A stretch of 64,000 nucleotides of DNA from Bin5 sp034428435 (GCA_034428435.1 DAOUHY010000288.1:87960-151959), one strand, 5' to 3'. Positions 35,492 to 45,148 are shown, counted from the stretch's first letter. Notes: generated by a model not told the origin, from the letters alone. Made by a program: numbers and translations.

Positions 35492-36892
35492 TTGCCGAAA
35501 GTCACATTCATCGGAGCCGGCAGCTTCGGCTTCACTCGAAAGCTGGTCAAAGATGTACTGACGTTTCCTCGTCTTGAGGACGCCACAATCTGTTTGATGG
35601 ATATCGATCCCTTGAAGCTGGGCTATATCGAGCAGGCGGTGCGACGCATCGTTCGCGAAGGGAACTTTCCCGCTACGGTTGAGACAACCATCAGCCGGGA
35701 AGAAGCGTTAGACGGCGCGGACTACGTAATCGTCACCATCCTCGTCGGCCAGACCGACGTCTGGCGTACAGACATCGAGATTCCCAAGCGGTACGGGATC
35801 GACACCAATATCGGCGACACTCGCGGCCCTTCCGGCATTTTTCGCTCCATGCGTACCACACCTGTGATGGTAGACATTGCCCGAGACATGGAGCGACTGT
35901 GCCCCGACGCCGTCATGCTCAACTATACCAACCCAATGGTGATCAACTGCCGTGCGATTCAAAAAGAGACCGATATCGTCGCCACCGGCCTCTGCCATAG
36001 CGTGCAGGGCACCGCAACTATGCTTGCTCGCTGGATCGGGGCGCCCCCTGATGAGATCACTTACACCTGTGCCGGCATAAACCACATGGCCTGGTATCTG
36101 AAGTATGAGTGGAATGACGAGGACGCCTACCCGCTGATCCGCAAGGCGATTACTGAAAGGCCCGAGGTCTACAACGAAGAGCAGGTGCGCAACGAAATGT
36201 TTCTGCACCTTGACTACTACCCGACCGAGTCCAGCGGCCATCACTCGGAGTACAACCCCTGGTTCAGAAAGCGGCCAGACTTGATCGAAAAGTATTGCAC
36301 GCATGGCACCGGCTGGAACCCAGGCGAATACGCCTATGTTCTGAAACATTATTCTGCACGTGAAGACGATTGGGAAGAGCAGATTCGCGCCTGGCTCGAC
36401 GACCCGGCACCACTGAACCTGACGCGCGGATACGAGTACGCCGCCTATATCATCAACGCGCTTGAAGGAGGTGAACCGTTCCAATTCAACGGCAACATGC
36501 CCAATGGTGACGGCTCGACACCGCTGGTCGACAATCTGCCTGTGGAAGCTTGTGTCGAGATTCCGGTGTGGGCAAGCAAGAAGGGATTGGAGAGCGTCAG
36601 AGTCGGACCGCTGCCGGCTTCGGTAGCCATGTTAACGGGCCTGAGCTCTCAGATTGAGGAACTGGCAGTAGAAGGGATAGTCGAGGGCGATCCACGAAAA
36701 ATCTTCCAGGCGATTCTTCACGATCCCCTGACAACCGCTGTGCTCTCGATGGCCGAAATCCGTGAGATGGTCAATGAAATGTTCGCTGCGAATTTGGAGC
36801 ATCTGCCTACTTTTTCCCGCTATCAGGTCGAAGGAGACAGACCGATGCGGCTTCTGACCCAGTCCCAGCCGGAGCCTTTTCCAGCCGACTGA
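35492..36892 (+). CDS. Family 4 glycoside hydrolase (alpha-galactosidase/alpha-glucosidase type)
   Basis: A 466-residue NAD- and Mn-dependent GH4 enzyme, acting by an oxidation-elimination mechanism on glycosides. The N-terminal Rossmann motif is VTFIGAGSFGFTRKLVKDVL, then LMDIDPLKL binds NAD. NYTNPM, GLCHSVQGT (metal Cys) and GINHMAWYLKY (metal His) are the catalytic landmarks. The open frame runs back to 34775, but that part overlaps the previous genes; the TTG at 35492 is supported by AGGAGG at 35479-35484 with a 7-base spacer. Cytoplasmic. The exact sugar is not determined. Confidence 0.9.
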   Translation: MPKVTFIGAGSFGFTRKLVKDVLTFPRLEDATICLMDIDPLKLGYIEQAVRRIVREGNFPATVETTISREEALDGADYVIVTILVGQTDVWRTDIEIPKRYGIDTNIGDTRGPSGIFRSMRTTPVMVDIARDMERLCPDAVMLNYTNPMVINCRAIQKETDIVATGLCHSVQGTATMLARWIGAPPDEITYTCAGINHMAWYLKYEWNDEDAYPLIRKAITERPEVYNEEQVRNEMFLHLDYYPTESSGHHSEYNPWFRKRPDLIEKYCTHGTGWNPGEYAYVLKHYSAREDDWEEQIRAWLDDPAPLNLTRGYEYAAYIINALEGGEPFQFNGNMPNGDGSTPLVDNLPVEACVEIPVWASKKGLESVRVGPLPASVAMLTGLSSQIEELAVEGIVEGDPRKIFQAILHDPLTTAVLSMAEIREMVNEMFAANLEHLPTFSRYQVEGDRPMRLLTQSQPEPFPAD

Positions 36893-36927
36893 CAGAGCCG
36901 GATTCCAGACTACGAGGAGACTAACCG

Positions 36928-37248
36928 ATGTTGTACGAGTACAGGATATACGAGTGTCACCCCGGCAAACGCGACGATTGGGTTGTGTACATGGAGAACG
37001 TGATTATCCCCTTCCAAGTGTCGAAAGGCATGGTGGTTGCCGGGTCTTTTATCGACGAAGAAGATGAGAACTGCTACGTGTGGTTGCGCCGCTTCAAGGA
37101 CGAGGCCGACAGAGAGGCCCTGTACGAGGCCGTATACCAGTCCGATGGCTGGCTGAACGAAATTGCACCAAAGATTTCTGACATGCTCAACCGCGAGACC
37201 ATTAAGGTCATGCGTCTGGTGCCGACGCCTAAGTCTGTGATTCAGTAG
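36928..37248 (+). CDS. NIPSNAP family protein
   Basis: A 106-residue ferredoxin-like protein of the NIPSNAP group. It starts LYEYRIYECHPGKRDDWVVYMEN and has SFIDEEDENCYVWLRRFKDEADREAL, the usual pattern (Y-E-x-R-x-Y, then V-W-L-x-R-F). A ribosome binding site GAGGAGAC precedes the ATG. It follows the GH4 gene by 35 bases and precedes a terminator. Members bind small molecules or act as accessory proteins; the role here is unknown. Confidence 0.8.
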   Translation: MLYEYRIYECHPGKRDDWVVYMENVIIPFQVSKGMVVAGSFIDEEDENCYVWLRRFKDEADREALYEAVYQSDGWLNEIAPKISDMLNRETIKVMRLVPTPKSVIQ

Positions 37249-37306
37249 CGCCGACTTTGGGAGAAGACGCTCTAAAGTCTCGAATAGCACACCGCTCGCC
37301 AGAATT

Positions 37307-37336
37307 GGGTCGGTTCGCTCGCGAACGGCCCTTTTT
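37307..37336 (+). terminator. Rho-independent terminator
   Basis: GGGTCGGTTCG and CGAACGGCCC pair as an about 10-bp stem with one bulged G, followed by TTTTT (37332-37336). It ends the GH4-NIPSNAP transcript just before the convergent transglutaminase-type gene. Confidence 0.75.
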
Positions 37337-37348
37337 CTATTTCCGAGC

Positions 37349-38323
37349 CTATTGCTGTTGTTGCTGTTCCTGATCGATACGCAGCCTCGTGCTGCTTTCA
37401 GCTTCGGCAAACTCTCTGACTGTAATGTGCCCGTTGTCGAGCAGATCGTGAGGGATATCCTCATCTTCAGTCTCAGAGATATGGACGCCAACTGTCAGCT
37501 CGCTGCGAGCATTTCCCTTATATGTCCCCCGAGTCGGTGGAACGTCCGCATAGTCCCGGCCGACTGCTATACGGATGTGGTTGTCGCTGACGAAAGAGTT
37601 GTTGGTCGGGTCAAAGCCGATCCAACCGGTCATGGGGAGGAATGCCTCTACCCAAGCGTGTGAAGCCCCGGAAATGTCTTTTTCTTCCTTTCTTTCAGGA
37701 TCTTGAAAGATATAGCCACTGACGTATCGAGCAGGGATACTAGCCCTTCGAAGCAGTGCTATCATGATGTGGGAAAAGTCCTGGCAGACCCCGCGGCGGT
37801 TCTCCAGGGCCGTGTCGATTGGTGAGTCAACTGCGGTACTCTTCGGCGTATACTCGATTGCCGAGTGGATCCTCTCATTGACGTCGAAAAGAGCGCTGAG
37901 AGGGTCTCTGGCTTTGCCGAAGCCAATCTCTTCTGCAAAATCGGCCAAAAGGCCGGTCGGGCGCGCGAAGATACTGGGCGTCAACCAGTCCCAGTGCTGA
38001 CCGGTCGCAGCGATATCCTCCAACTCCTTCCAGGTCGAGGCTTCGAGGCTCCCCGGCAAGGGATCAGAATCCTGCACCAGGACAAGCGCCTGGGCGCGCA
38101 GGAGCAGTTCGGAGTGGCGCCTGGGAATGTCGAAGTAGTGAATGGCATTCTGCATGCAGTCGCTCGTTGCCAACACTTGTGCATGTGGCCAAACCTCCAA
38201 CAGAAAGTTCAAGCACCTCTGTTGACGGTCGGTGCGAGGCTGCATGCGTACTTCCATCGTACTCTCCCTGACTTCGGAGTCGTAGCGATACCTGGTGTGG
38301 TGGTGAACCGAATAGTATTTCAT
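37349..38323 (-). CDS. Transglutaminase-like cysteine protease-fold protein
   Basis: A 324-residue protein. A Bact_transglu_N-type N-terminus (YYSVHHHTRYRYDSEVRES) precedes the transglutaminase core with C180 in GVCQDFSHI, H222 in SHAWVEAF and D238 in GFDPTNN. It ends in a run of glutamines (EQQQQQ), unusual for bacteria. I use the ATG at 38323 since the preceding 38 codons have no family similarity. It follows the alpha-E gene by 22 bases; with the ATP-grasp gene these form a widespread three-gene set thought to make or modify peptides, of unproven function. Confidence 0.9.
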   Translation of the reverse strand: MKYYSVHHHTRYRYDSEVRESTMEVRMQPRTDRQQRCLNFLLEVWPHAQVLATSDCMQNAIHYFDIPRRHSELLLRAQALVLVQDSDPLPGSLEASTWKELEDIAATGQHWDWLTPSIFARPTGLLADFAEEIGFGKARDPLSALFDVNERIHSAIEYTPKSTAVDSPIDTALENRRGVCQDFSHIMIALLRRASIPARYVSGYIFQDPERKEEKDISGASHAWVEAFLPMTGWIGFDPTNNSFVSDNHIRIAVGRDYADVPPTRGTYKGNARSELTVGVHISETEDEDIPHDLLDNGHITVREFAEAESSTRLRIDQEQQQQQ

Positions 38324-38345
38324 TTCACGCGTTCTGGGTGAAGAA

Positions 38346-39323
38346 TCAGGCGAAAGCCTCTTCGATATCGTAGTTGAAAAAAGCATCTTGGAGCGCACTG
38401 TGAATCTGATCGCAACTCTCCATGATGTCTGTAACAAACGTTTGGGCCCCGATCTCGATCACGTCGTCAATCTGACTGTACTGCAGATGGGCCTGCAGCT
38501 TGCCCGATAGTCGATTCAGGTCGCCGGCACGGCGAGTCTCTGTTGCTCCGGCAACCTGCCTCAGCAGGTCAGCCATCTGGTCAATATTGAACCGGGCCGA
38601 ATTTGGGAGATATGGATTGAGCAACAGGAATGAAGTTACCTGACGCGTCTCCGGCCTTGGGTCGTATACTCGGCAGTAAGACTCAAAGGAATTACACGCG
38701 CGCAGGACACCGATTCCGTTGAGCGGGTCAACGGTCTCCAGCCGTTCGCCGCCGTCAATGCCGAAGTGCCGGAAGTGCGCCTGCAAGAGACTGCACACTG
38801 ATAGAATTCGCTCCAGGTGACCTCCGATCTGGATAAACAACCACCCCTCATCGTGCAGGAGCGAAGAGAGAGCAAGTCCTTGAAAGAGGGAGACACTGCT
38901 TTCAAGCTCCCTGAAAAAATTGTCGCGTTCTTCGTGCCAGTTCTGGTGCCCTTGCCAGGCGTGAAGACGCAGATAGAGCCGGTTCATGTGTTCCCAGAGC
39001 TGACTACTCAGCTGGGATCTGACGGTACGCGCGTTCGACCTGGCCAGATTGATGCAGCCCGAGATCGAGGTCTGATTGTCGGCGTTGAAAGTGAGATCGT
39101 GGGCCATCTGCAGGGCCACCTGGCTATCCACTACACCGTTTTTCATCGCCGGAGGGGGCTGCCGCAAAGCAGAGAAAAACTGCTGCCAGCCGCGGTCGTT
39201 GCCAGGCTGAGCGGCCTGCCCGACCATGAAGTTCAGTCTCACTCTCAGCAGGCGGATCGTGTTCTCTGACCTCTCCATATACCGGCCGATCCAGTACATA
39301 CTGTCAGCAGATCTGGATAACAT
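38346..39323 (-). CDS. Alpha-E domain protein
   Basis: A 325-residue all-helical protein of the alpha-E family, starting MLSRSADSMYWIGRYMERSENTIRLL, its diagnostic opening. The rest is helices with repeated Leu patterns. The ATG at 39323 is preferred over upstream codons. It is always found next to circularly permuted ATP-grasp and transglutaminase genes, as here (22-base gaps on both sides). Probably a scaffold or substrate carrier of that complex. Confidence 0.9.
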   Translation of the reverse strand: MLSRSADSMYWIGRYMERSENTIRLLRVRLNFMVGQAAQPGNDRGWQQFFSALRQPPPAMKNGVVDSQVALQMAHDLTFNADNQTSISGCINLARSNARTVRSQLSSQLWEHMNRLYLRLHAWQGHQNWHEERDNFFRELESSVSLFQGLALSSLLHDEGWLFIQIGGHLERILSVCSLLQAHFRHFGIDGGERLETVDPLNGIGVLRACNSFESYCRVYDPRPETRQVTSFLLLNPYLPNSARFNIDQMADLLRQVAGATETRRAGDLNRLSGKLQAHLQYSQIDDVIEIGAQTFVTDIMESCDQIHSALQDAFFNYDIEEAFA

Positions 39324-39345
39324 TGGCACTATTCCTCTTTCTGAA

Positions 39346-40839
39346 TCAGTTCTCTTGCAAGACCCACGTATCCTTACTGCCCCCGCCCTGGGAAGAGTTG
39401 ACGACAAGCGATCCCTCACGTAGGGCCACCCGCGTCAGTCCCCCCGGCACGATGACCGTGTTTTCCTGCTCTCCCCCGTAAAGAATGAACGGCCGCAAGT
39501 CAACATGACGCGAGACTACGTTCCCATTGATGTAGCATGGCGCTCGCGACAGGCTCAGCGTTGGCTGGGCAATGTAGTTACGGGGATTTTCCAGTATCTG
39601 CTGGCGGAAGCTTTCACGTTCTTTGGCGGTACTGTATGGCCCAATCAGCATGCCATACCCGCCTGACTCACCGACGGCCTTAACGACCAGCTTGTCGAGG
39701 TTGTCCAGTACATGGGCCCGCTCGTCATCCCGTAAGCACAGGTAGGTCTCGACATTCTGAAGGATTGGCTCTTCACCTAGGTAGTAGCGGATCATCTCAG
39801 GAACAAAAGCGTAGACTGCCTTGTCGTCCGCGATCCCTGTGCCAATTGCGTTGGCCAGTGTAATGTTTCCGGCGCGATAGGCATTGAAGAGTCCGGGAAC
39901 GCCCAGGACTGAATCGGGCTCAAAATGAAGCGGGTCGATGAATTCGTCATCGATGCGGCGGTAGATTACGTCGACGCGCTGCAGGCCGCTGGTCGTCCGC
40001 ATGTAAACGAATCCATCATGTATCAGCAGGTCGGCTCCTTCGACCAGCTCGATTCCCATGACACGTGCAAGAAAAGTATGCTCAAAGTAGGCGGAATTAA
40101 ATATACCGGGAGTCAGAAGAACGATCGTCGCGTCTCTCCCCTTGGGCGAAAGTGTCTGTAACTGCTCCAGCAGAGCCTGACCGTAATGACCAATGGGTCT
40201 GATCCCATAGCCGCCGAACATGCCCGGGAACACCTGGGTCATCACCTCGCGGTTGGCGAGCATGTAGGAGACGCCGCTGGGCACACGCAGATTGTCCTCC
40301 AGGACGGCGAACTCGCCACCTGGTAGGCGAACGAGATCGGAACCTACGATAGATGTGTAAACGTCGTTTGCGACCTTGACGCCGCGCATTTCTCGCTGGT
40401 AGTTTGCACAACTGTAAATCAGGTCGAAAGGGACCTTACCTTCCTGCAAAATGCGCCCCTCGTGGTAGACGTCTCGCAGGAAGAGATTGATGGCGTGGAT
40501 GCGCTGACGCAAACCGTTTTCGATCTTTTTCCACTCTTCGTCACTGATGATGCGGGGCAGGATATCGTAGGGGAAGATGCGTTCGATCGTGGAGTCTTCA
40601 CCGTAGACAGTGAAGGTTATGCCCCGGTTCAGGAATGTGAGGTCTGCGGCCTGTTGGCGCTGTGTCAATTCACTGGCCTGAAGCTCAAGAATGCTCTGTA
40701 GCAGCTTCTGGTACGATTTTCTCGGTCGACCGTTCTCCTGAAACATCTCATCGAAGATGGACCCGTCCAGTGCATAGTTGCTGAACAGGCTGATGGCACT
40801 CTCGTTTACGGTCTCGTCTTGTGTTGGCACGCTCTTCAC
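39346..40839 (-). CDS. Circularly permuted ATP-grasp protein
   Basis: A 497-residue CP_ATPgrasp protein. Seen are GITFTVYG, the EDNLRVPSGVSYMLANR stretch, LLTPGIFNSAYFEHTFLA, VKAVGESGGYGMLIG (ATP-grasp glycine loop) and LRPFILYGG (C-terminal). Such enzymes are expected to form an amide or peptide bond using ATP. The first codon is GTG (an in-frame stop lies just upstream), so the start is tentative. It begins a three-gene minus-strand operon with the alpha-E and transglutaminase genes. Confidence 0.9.
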   Translation of the reverse strand: MKSVPTQDETVNESAISLFSNYALDGSIFDEMFQENGRPRKSYQKLLQSILELQASELTQRQQAADLTFLNRGITFTVYGEDSTIERIFPYDILPRIISDEEWKKIENGLRQRIHAINLFLRDVYHEGRILQEGKVPFDLIYSCANYQREMRGVKVANDVYTSIVGSDLVRLPGGEFAVLEDNLRVPSGVSYMLANREVMTQVFPGMFGGYGIRPIGHYGQALLEQLQTLSPKGRDATIVLLTPGIFNSAYFEHTFLARVMGIELVEGADLLIHDGFVYMRTTSGLQRVDVIYRRIDDEFIDPLHFEPDSVLGVPGLFNAYRAGNITLANAIGTGIADDKAVYAFVPEMIRYYLGEEPILQNVETYLCLRDDERAHVLDNLDKLVVKAVGESGGYGMLIGPYSTAKERESFRQQILENPRNYIAQPTLSLSRAPCYINGNVVSRHVDLRPFILYGGEQENTVIVPGGLTRVALREGSLVVNSSQGGGSKDTWVLQEN

Positions 40840-41340
40840 CGCCGTTGGTGTTGTTCAGATTAGCGCTTTTCAGCTGGCACCATTGAGAGCTGTTAGAGAG
40901 TCCTTATGGGCTTGTTGCCAGCATTTGGCAGCACTCATGATCACCTCGCGATCTGAGCGAATATCCAGGTTGTGATCTTCAGCCTGACAGGCCCCGCCGC
41001 AGCGGACTCTCCAATTTCCCTCCGACCCTGCTCGTGAGGATTGTTACTGCAAATAGCTTGTCAAATTCATAAAAGATCAGGCCCAAAAGAAGGAATTTGC
41101 GTATTATGCCCAAATTTGGTCCTTATGTGCAAACGGGAAAATTTACTTGAAGAAGCACTAAGTTTCCTGGCAGGCCGCACAGGGCACACACCGGAGTGGT
41201 GCCCGCGGAGGTACCGGCATTCAGGCCGCAAGATCGGCAGGACTGTGCGGGAGGTCAATCGCTACTATGTGAGTATAAGGATATTTGAGGTGTAGGTTAG
41301 AGGTCAGTCCGGACATAGAAAGCAAGTCTGCGTCGGCTGA
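40840..41340. other. Intergenic region upstream of the ATP-grasp gene
   Basis: About 500 bases with no credible gene. An 84-codon frame at 41041-41295 has no ribosome binding site or recognisable family. The minus-strand promoter for the ATP-grasp operon should be near 40850-40950, but no clear hexamer pair was found. The transposon-like copy B begins at 41341. Confidence 0.4.
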
Positions 41341-41805
41341 GTGTGCATCCCGGAATCGGGGCTATCCCACGTAATTCTTTGGCAGCGACGGAACCTGGCC
41401 ATGCCACGTTCAACCCTGAGGCAGAGGAAACGCCGTCTCTGACAACTGACCACTAACCACTGACTACTGCAGTTCTGGGCGGTCGGGCCTATTCGGCCCT
41501 CCCTTGTGCGGGGGCGGAGCCCCCGCAACGCCCCCTCTCCTACAACATCCCTCGTCGACAGTGTGTCAACATTGGTGACGAGTGCCCATCCGAAAGGATT
41601 TCGTCAAACCACGTCCTTCCAGTCCCATCTGGTCTCCCGTAGGCACAGGGCCGGTGCCTGCCCTGTGCCCCAGTCAGCGCACCTCCCGGTAAGGCCAATT
41701 GTGGCCACGGCCCTCCGTTTCTCCAGGAACTGGCATGCAATTCCAACCACCGCTGGCATGAACGCCCCGTCTGATTGTTCCCACCCCAAAGTCTGGGATG
41801 CGCCC
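41341..41805 (+). mobile_element. Non-autonomous transposon-like element, copy B
   Basis: A 465-base element with ends GTGTGCATCCC... and (complement) GGGCGCATCCCA. It is flanked by TCGGCTGA (41333-41340) and TTGGCTGG (41806-41813), an 8-base duplication with two changes. Its hairpin (41508-41526) is GCGGGGGC-GGA-GCCCCCGC; copies A and C have TCC in the loop, the exact reverse complement, so this hairpin seems to have flipped. Same orientation as A and C. More diverged in the right half. Confidence 0.75.
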
Positions 41806-41965
41806 TTGGCTGGCGAACGCGTCCAACGCGCCCCAAAATGAGATTCCCCGGTCGAAACTTTATCGTACAGGACAGAGGCATTTGAGTCACAAATCCCGTA
41901 GTCAAGGCACCCGCGAAAGAGGCGGCGCTAATTGAAGTTCGCCGCCTCTCTCTTCCTGCAGAAAA

Positions 41966-42568
41966 CTATTTCTGATCGGGGTATTCGAACTGCGGGTTCC
42001 ATCCTGCAGGGCCGTCGGGGAGCAGGTCGAACAGATGCCACGCGCCGCAGTAGGAATCGCCGGGCCCGAAGTGGTCCTTGGCTACGCGCGTGATGCTGCC
42101 GTCGTCGTTCTTGCGGAATACTGAGACGCCAGGCTGGTAGCCGGACATGAAGCCGCCTTCACTGCTCTGAAAGCCCATGTCGGCGGTGAATGCCGATCCT
42201 TGAGCGGAGTAGACGGGGAAGCGCCAGCCGCGCCCGTGCGCGAACTCCTGCTGCTCGGCTGGGCTGTCAGGCGAAACGAGCACAAAGGCCGCGCGGTCCT
42301 GCAGATGGTGTGCAACGCCATTGAAATTGTCGGCCCACATGGTGCAGTAGGAACAACCGGAGCCCATGTTGTGGACGAGGATGAGGTCGTCTTTGTCACC
42401 GAACAGGGCCGACAGACTGATCGGGCCGTTCGGGCCCTGAAGCTGGTAGTCGTCAACGGCCTCGTGCGGAAGCTTCCTGCGCAGTTCGGCCAGTTTCTTC
42501 CTCGCCTTGTCGAGTTCCAGGTAGGCGGCTTCGAGTTCCTTATCAAATTGAGCGTCGTTGTTGGACAT
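41966..42568 (-). CDS. DUF899 family thioredoxin-fold protein
   Basis: A 200-residue protein of the DUF899 group. An N-terminal helical part (ELEAAYLELDKARKKLAELRRKLP) leads to a thioredoxin-like core with MGSGCSYCTMWADNFNG (C-x-x-C redox-like motif) and PVYSAQGSAFTADMGF. These are distant relatives of peroxiredoxins; activity unproven. GGGAGGAAACC precedes the ATG at 42568. Monocistronic, next to copy B of the repeat. Confidence 0.85.
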   Translation of the reverse strand: MSNNDAQFDKELEAAYLELDKARKKLAELRRKLPHEAVDDYQLQGPNGPISLSALFGDKDDLILVHNMGSGCSYCTMWADNFNGVAHHLQDRAAFVLVSPDSPAEQQEFAHGRGWRFPVYSAQGSAFTADMGFQSSEGGFMSGYQPGVSVFRKNDDGSITRVAKDHFGPGDSYCGAWHLFDLLPDGPAGWNPQFEYPDQK

Positions 42569-43045
42569 GGTTTCCTCCCACTGACAATACATTTGAATGA
42601 GTTCAGTACTAAGTCTACGATCTCTTCCTAATGAATACCAGATTCTCGCACAGGGATCAGCAGACATGGCCCGACGACTGCTGCTAGCTGCTGGTCAGGT
42701 GAGAGTCCACTGATGGTCGCAGAGTCCTTCAGTCATGGGACCTGGAGAATGGCAAGCACTACGGCTGAAATACGTCCATTCAGTTTGAGGAAGTGAGAAA
42801 AAGGTCCTGTTCTTCAAGGTGCCGGCGCAATCGGGATGCCCTGCCCTTGAAACATCACGGTACTGGCATCAGATAGTGCCGACCCCTTGGCTGCCCCCAA
42901 CGCATCAGCACCTGAGCCACAGCGTCTCCTTTCTTCTCCCTGTCTCGGACCATTTGACAATGCCTGCCTGGCGGTCGTAACATGTAGCCCAACGTGAGAC
43001 AAAGCCGACTGCCTTAAGTCGGAATCCATCGAAGGAAATGAACTC
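42569..43045. other. Intergenic region between the DUF899 gene and the aldolase gene
   Basis: 477 bases between divergent genes. It holds the promoter candidate at 42954-42983 for the catabolic operon and the Shine-Dalgarno GAAGGAAA before 43046. I see no gene, repeat or known riboswitch. Confidence 0.45.
42954..42983 (+). promoter_or_regulatory. Promoter candidate for the aldolase operon
   Basis: TTGACA (42954-42959), an 18-base spacer and TAACAT (42978-42983), about 60 bases before the ATG at 43046. Confidence 0.45.
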
Positions 43046-43960
43046 ATGACCGAACTCTCGCTGCGCGGCGTATTTGCCCCTACTCTCACCCCCATACGCG
43101 CCGACCTGTCCATCGACTTGCCGGCCTACACTGAGTTCTGCCACCGGCTGCTGGAGGAAGGCTGCCACGGGCTTGTGTTGTTCGGCACAAACAGTGAGGC
43201 GACTTCATTTTCTGCCTCAGAACGAATGGCCGCGGTCGATGCAGTCATTGAGTCCGGCGTTGAAGCAGACCGGCTAGTTGTTGGCAGCGGCTCCGCCTCC
43301 GTCGTGGAGGCCGCCGAACTGACGCGTCACGCTGTGGAATCCGGCTGCCGAGGTGTCCTCACCCTGCCGCCCTTCTACTACCCGGGCGTATCCGATGAAG
43401 GTCTGTTTCGCTCATTCGCATCAGTGCTCGACCGCGTCAACGACGAGCGGCTGCGCATGTACTTCTATCACATCCCGCAGGTGAGCGGTATCCCGCTGAG
43501 CCCTTCGTTGCTTGGCCGCTTGGCTGATGCCTATCCCCGCCAGACTGCCGGCGTCAAGGACAGCTCCGGCGATGTGGATACACTTATGGGATTGCATCGC
43601 GTCGCAGCGGCACATCCCGGCTTTTCTGTCTTTTGCGGTACTGAGGCGTTGTTGCTCAAGAATCTGCAAGGCGGTGGCGGAGGGTGTATTTCAGGGATGG
43701 CAAACGTGCTTCCTCACATTATTCGCGACCTCTACGACAACTGGGAGGCAGACGACGCCGAGGATCGTCAGAATCGTACCAATTGGGTCCGAGACGCAAT
43801 ACTTGAGTCAGGATTCAACATGATCGCTTCGCTGAAGGTCATTGTGGGTGATCAGACGGGTAGGCCAGGCTGGAGTCGCGTTCGCCCGCCGCTGGTCGAC
43901 CTGACCGAAGCGGAGCAGGAGCAACTGTTGGCCCGTCTTTCGCCGCCGGTCCCCGCCTAG
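43046..43960 (+). CDS. DHDPS/NAL family aldolase
   Basis: A 304-residue TIM-barrel class I aldolase. It has GLVLFGTNSEATSFS (family G-T/N-x-E motif), Tyr141 in YFYHIPQ and the Schiff-base Lys171 in AGVKDSSGD, spaced as in dihydrodipicolinate synthase and keto-deoxy-sugar aldolases. Followed by a mannonate dehydratase-like gene, it more probably cleaves a keto-deoxy sugar acid than makes lysine. A good ribosome binding site precedes the ATG. Confidence 0.88.
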   Translation: MTELSLRGVFAPTLTPIRADLSIDLPAYTEFCHRLLEEGCHGLVLFGTNSEATSFSASERMAAVDAVIESGVEADRLVVGSGSASVVEAAELTRHAVESGCRGVLTLPPFYYPGVSDEGLFRSFASVLDRVNDERLRMYFYHIPQVSGIPLSPSLLGRLADAYPRQTAGVKDSSGDVDTLMGLHRVAAAHPGFSVFCGTEALLLKNLQGGGGGCISGMANVLPHIIRDLYDNWEADDAEDRQNRTNWVRDAILESGFNMIASLKVIVGDQTGRPGWSRVRPPLVDLTEAEQEQLLARLSPPVPA

Positions 43961-44099
43961 CTGCCTGATCTGATTCGGTCCCACCGCCGGCGCTTCCCGG
44001 ACTGGTGTTAGGCGTAATTGCCGGGCGCCTTTCCGTTTGGCAGCTCCCCTGGATAGCTTCAGTCCGGGCTCGCGCAACACAGGAGAAAGGATTCCAACC

Positions 44100-45077
44100 A
44101 TGTCGCCCCAGATGAGAATCGGCTTGGGCCAGTTCAATGAACTTACCGACGAGAAACTGGCCTTCATCAAGCAACTTGGTGCTGACGACTTCCTGATGAA
44201 TACGCCCAAGCTCCCGGGAGAAAAGCAGTGGGAGTACGACGATCTGAAAGAGGCTGTCGATCGGGCCAAGGACGCCGGATTGCGGTTGATCTGTCTCGAA
44301 AACGTTCCTGTCAGCTTCTACGACAAGGCGATGTTGGGGCTGCCGGGCCGGGACGAGCAGATCGCGCACATGCAGACCACAGTACGCAACATGGGCCGGG
44401 CTGGTATTCCAATCCTTGGTTACCATTGGATGCCCAATTCGGTCTGGCGTACGCCCGAGCCGGCCGTCCTGCGCGGCGGCGCCCGCGGCACGCGCTTCAA
44501 TCTGGCAGCGCACGATCCGAGCGAACTGACGCACGGGCGGGTCTACGATGCCGGCAAAATGTGGGCAAACTACGAGTATTACCTGGAGCGTCTCCTCCCG
44601 GTGGCCGAGGAAGCTGGCGTCACGCTCGCCCTCCACCCTGACGACCCTCCGGTAGAATCACTCGGCGGCGTTGCACGGATTTTCCGCAACTTCGAAGGGT
44701 TCAAACGCGCCATCGACCGTTTCGACAGCCCCAATCACGGTCTCGATTTCTGCATGGGCTGCTGGTCCGAGATGAACGGCCATGATTATGTAATCGAGGC
44801 CGTACGCCACTTCGGCGGCCGCGGCCGCATCGTCTACGTTCACTTTCGCGACGTTCAGGGGACGGTCCCCAATTTCAATGAATGTTTCATCAACGAAGGC
44901 AACGTAGATCCTTTCGAAGTGATGAAGACGCTGAAGGAAGTGGGATTCACCGGCTTCATGATCACCGACCACGTACCGAAGATGGTCGAAGACACTGCCT
45001 GGGGGCATCGCGGCCGCGCCTATGCCATCGGTTACATGACGGCGATGCTGGAGATGGTGAACCGGCTGGCTGCATAG
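44100..45077 (+). CDS. Mannonate dehydratase-like protein (UxuA family)
   Basis: A 325-residue xylose-isomerase-like TIM barrel. The features LALHPDDPP, FCMGCWSEM, YVHFRDVQG, F-x-E-C-F-I-N-E-G-N and ITDHVPKM match UxuA, which dehydrates D-mannonate to 2-keto-3-deoxygluconate in uronate breakdown. AGGAGAAAGG supports the ATG at 44100. The aldolase-type gene lies upstream (139-base gap), consistent with a sugar-acid pathway. Confidence 0.85.
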   Translation: MSPQMRIGLGQFNELTDEKLAFIKQLGADDFLMNTPKLPGEKQWEYDDLKEAVDRAKDAGLRLICLENVPVSFYDKAMLGLPGRDEQIAHMQTTVRNMGRAGIPILGYHWMPNSVWRTPEPAVLRGGARGTRFNLAAHDPSELTHGRVYDAGKMWANYEYYLERLLPVAEEAGVTLALHPDDPPVESLGGVARIFRNFEGFKRAIDRFDSPNHGLDFCMGCWSEMNGHDYVIEAVRHFGGRGRIVYVHFRDVQGTVPNFNECFINEGNVDPFEVMKTLKEVGFTGFMITDHVPKMVEDTAWGHRGRAYAIGYMTAMLEMVNRLAA

Positions 45078-45148
45078 AGGTTCGCATCTTCTGGACTGGT
45101 TCAGACACTGGTCTACAGACCTGCAGTTTCGCAACTACTGATTGCCAT

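Noticed and set aside
41041..41295. 84-codon frame between the ATP-grasp gene and element copy B
   Set aside because: No ribosome binding site, no recognisable domain, and composition like the surrounding non-coding DNA.
44882..45148. Upstream extension of the nucleoside hydrolase frame
   Set aside because: It overlaps the mannonate dehydratase-like gene in another frame and lacks family motifs.
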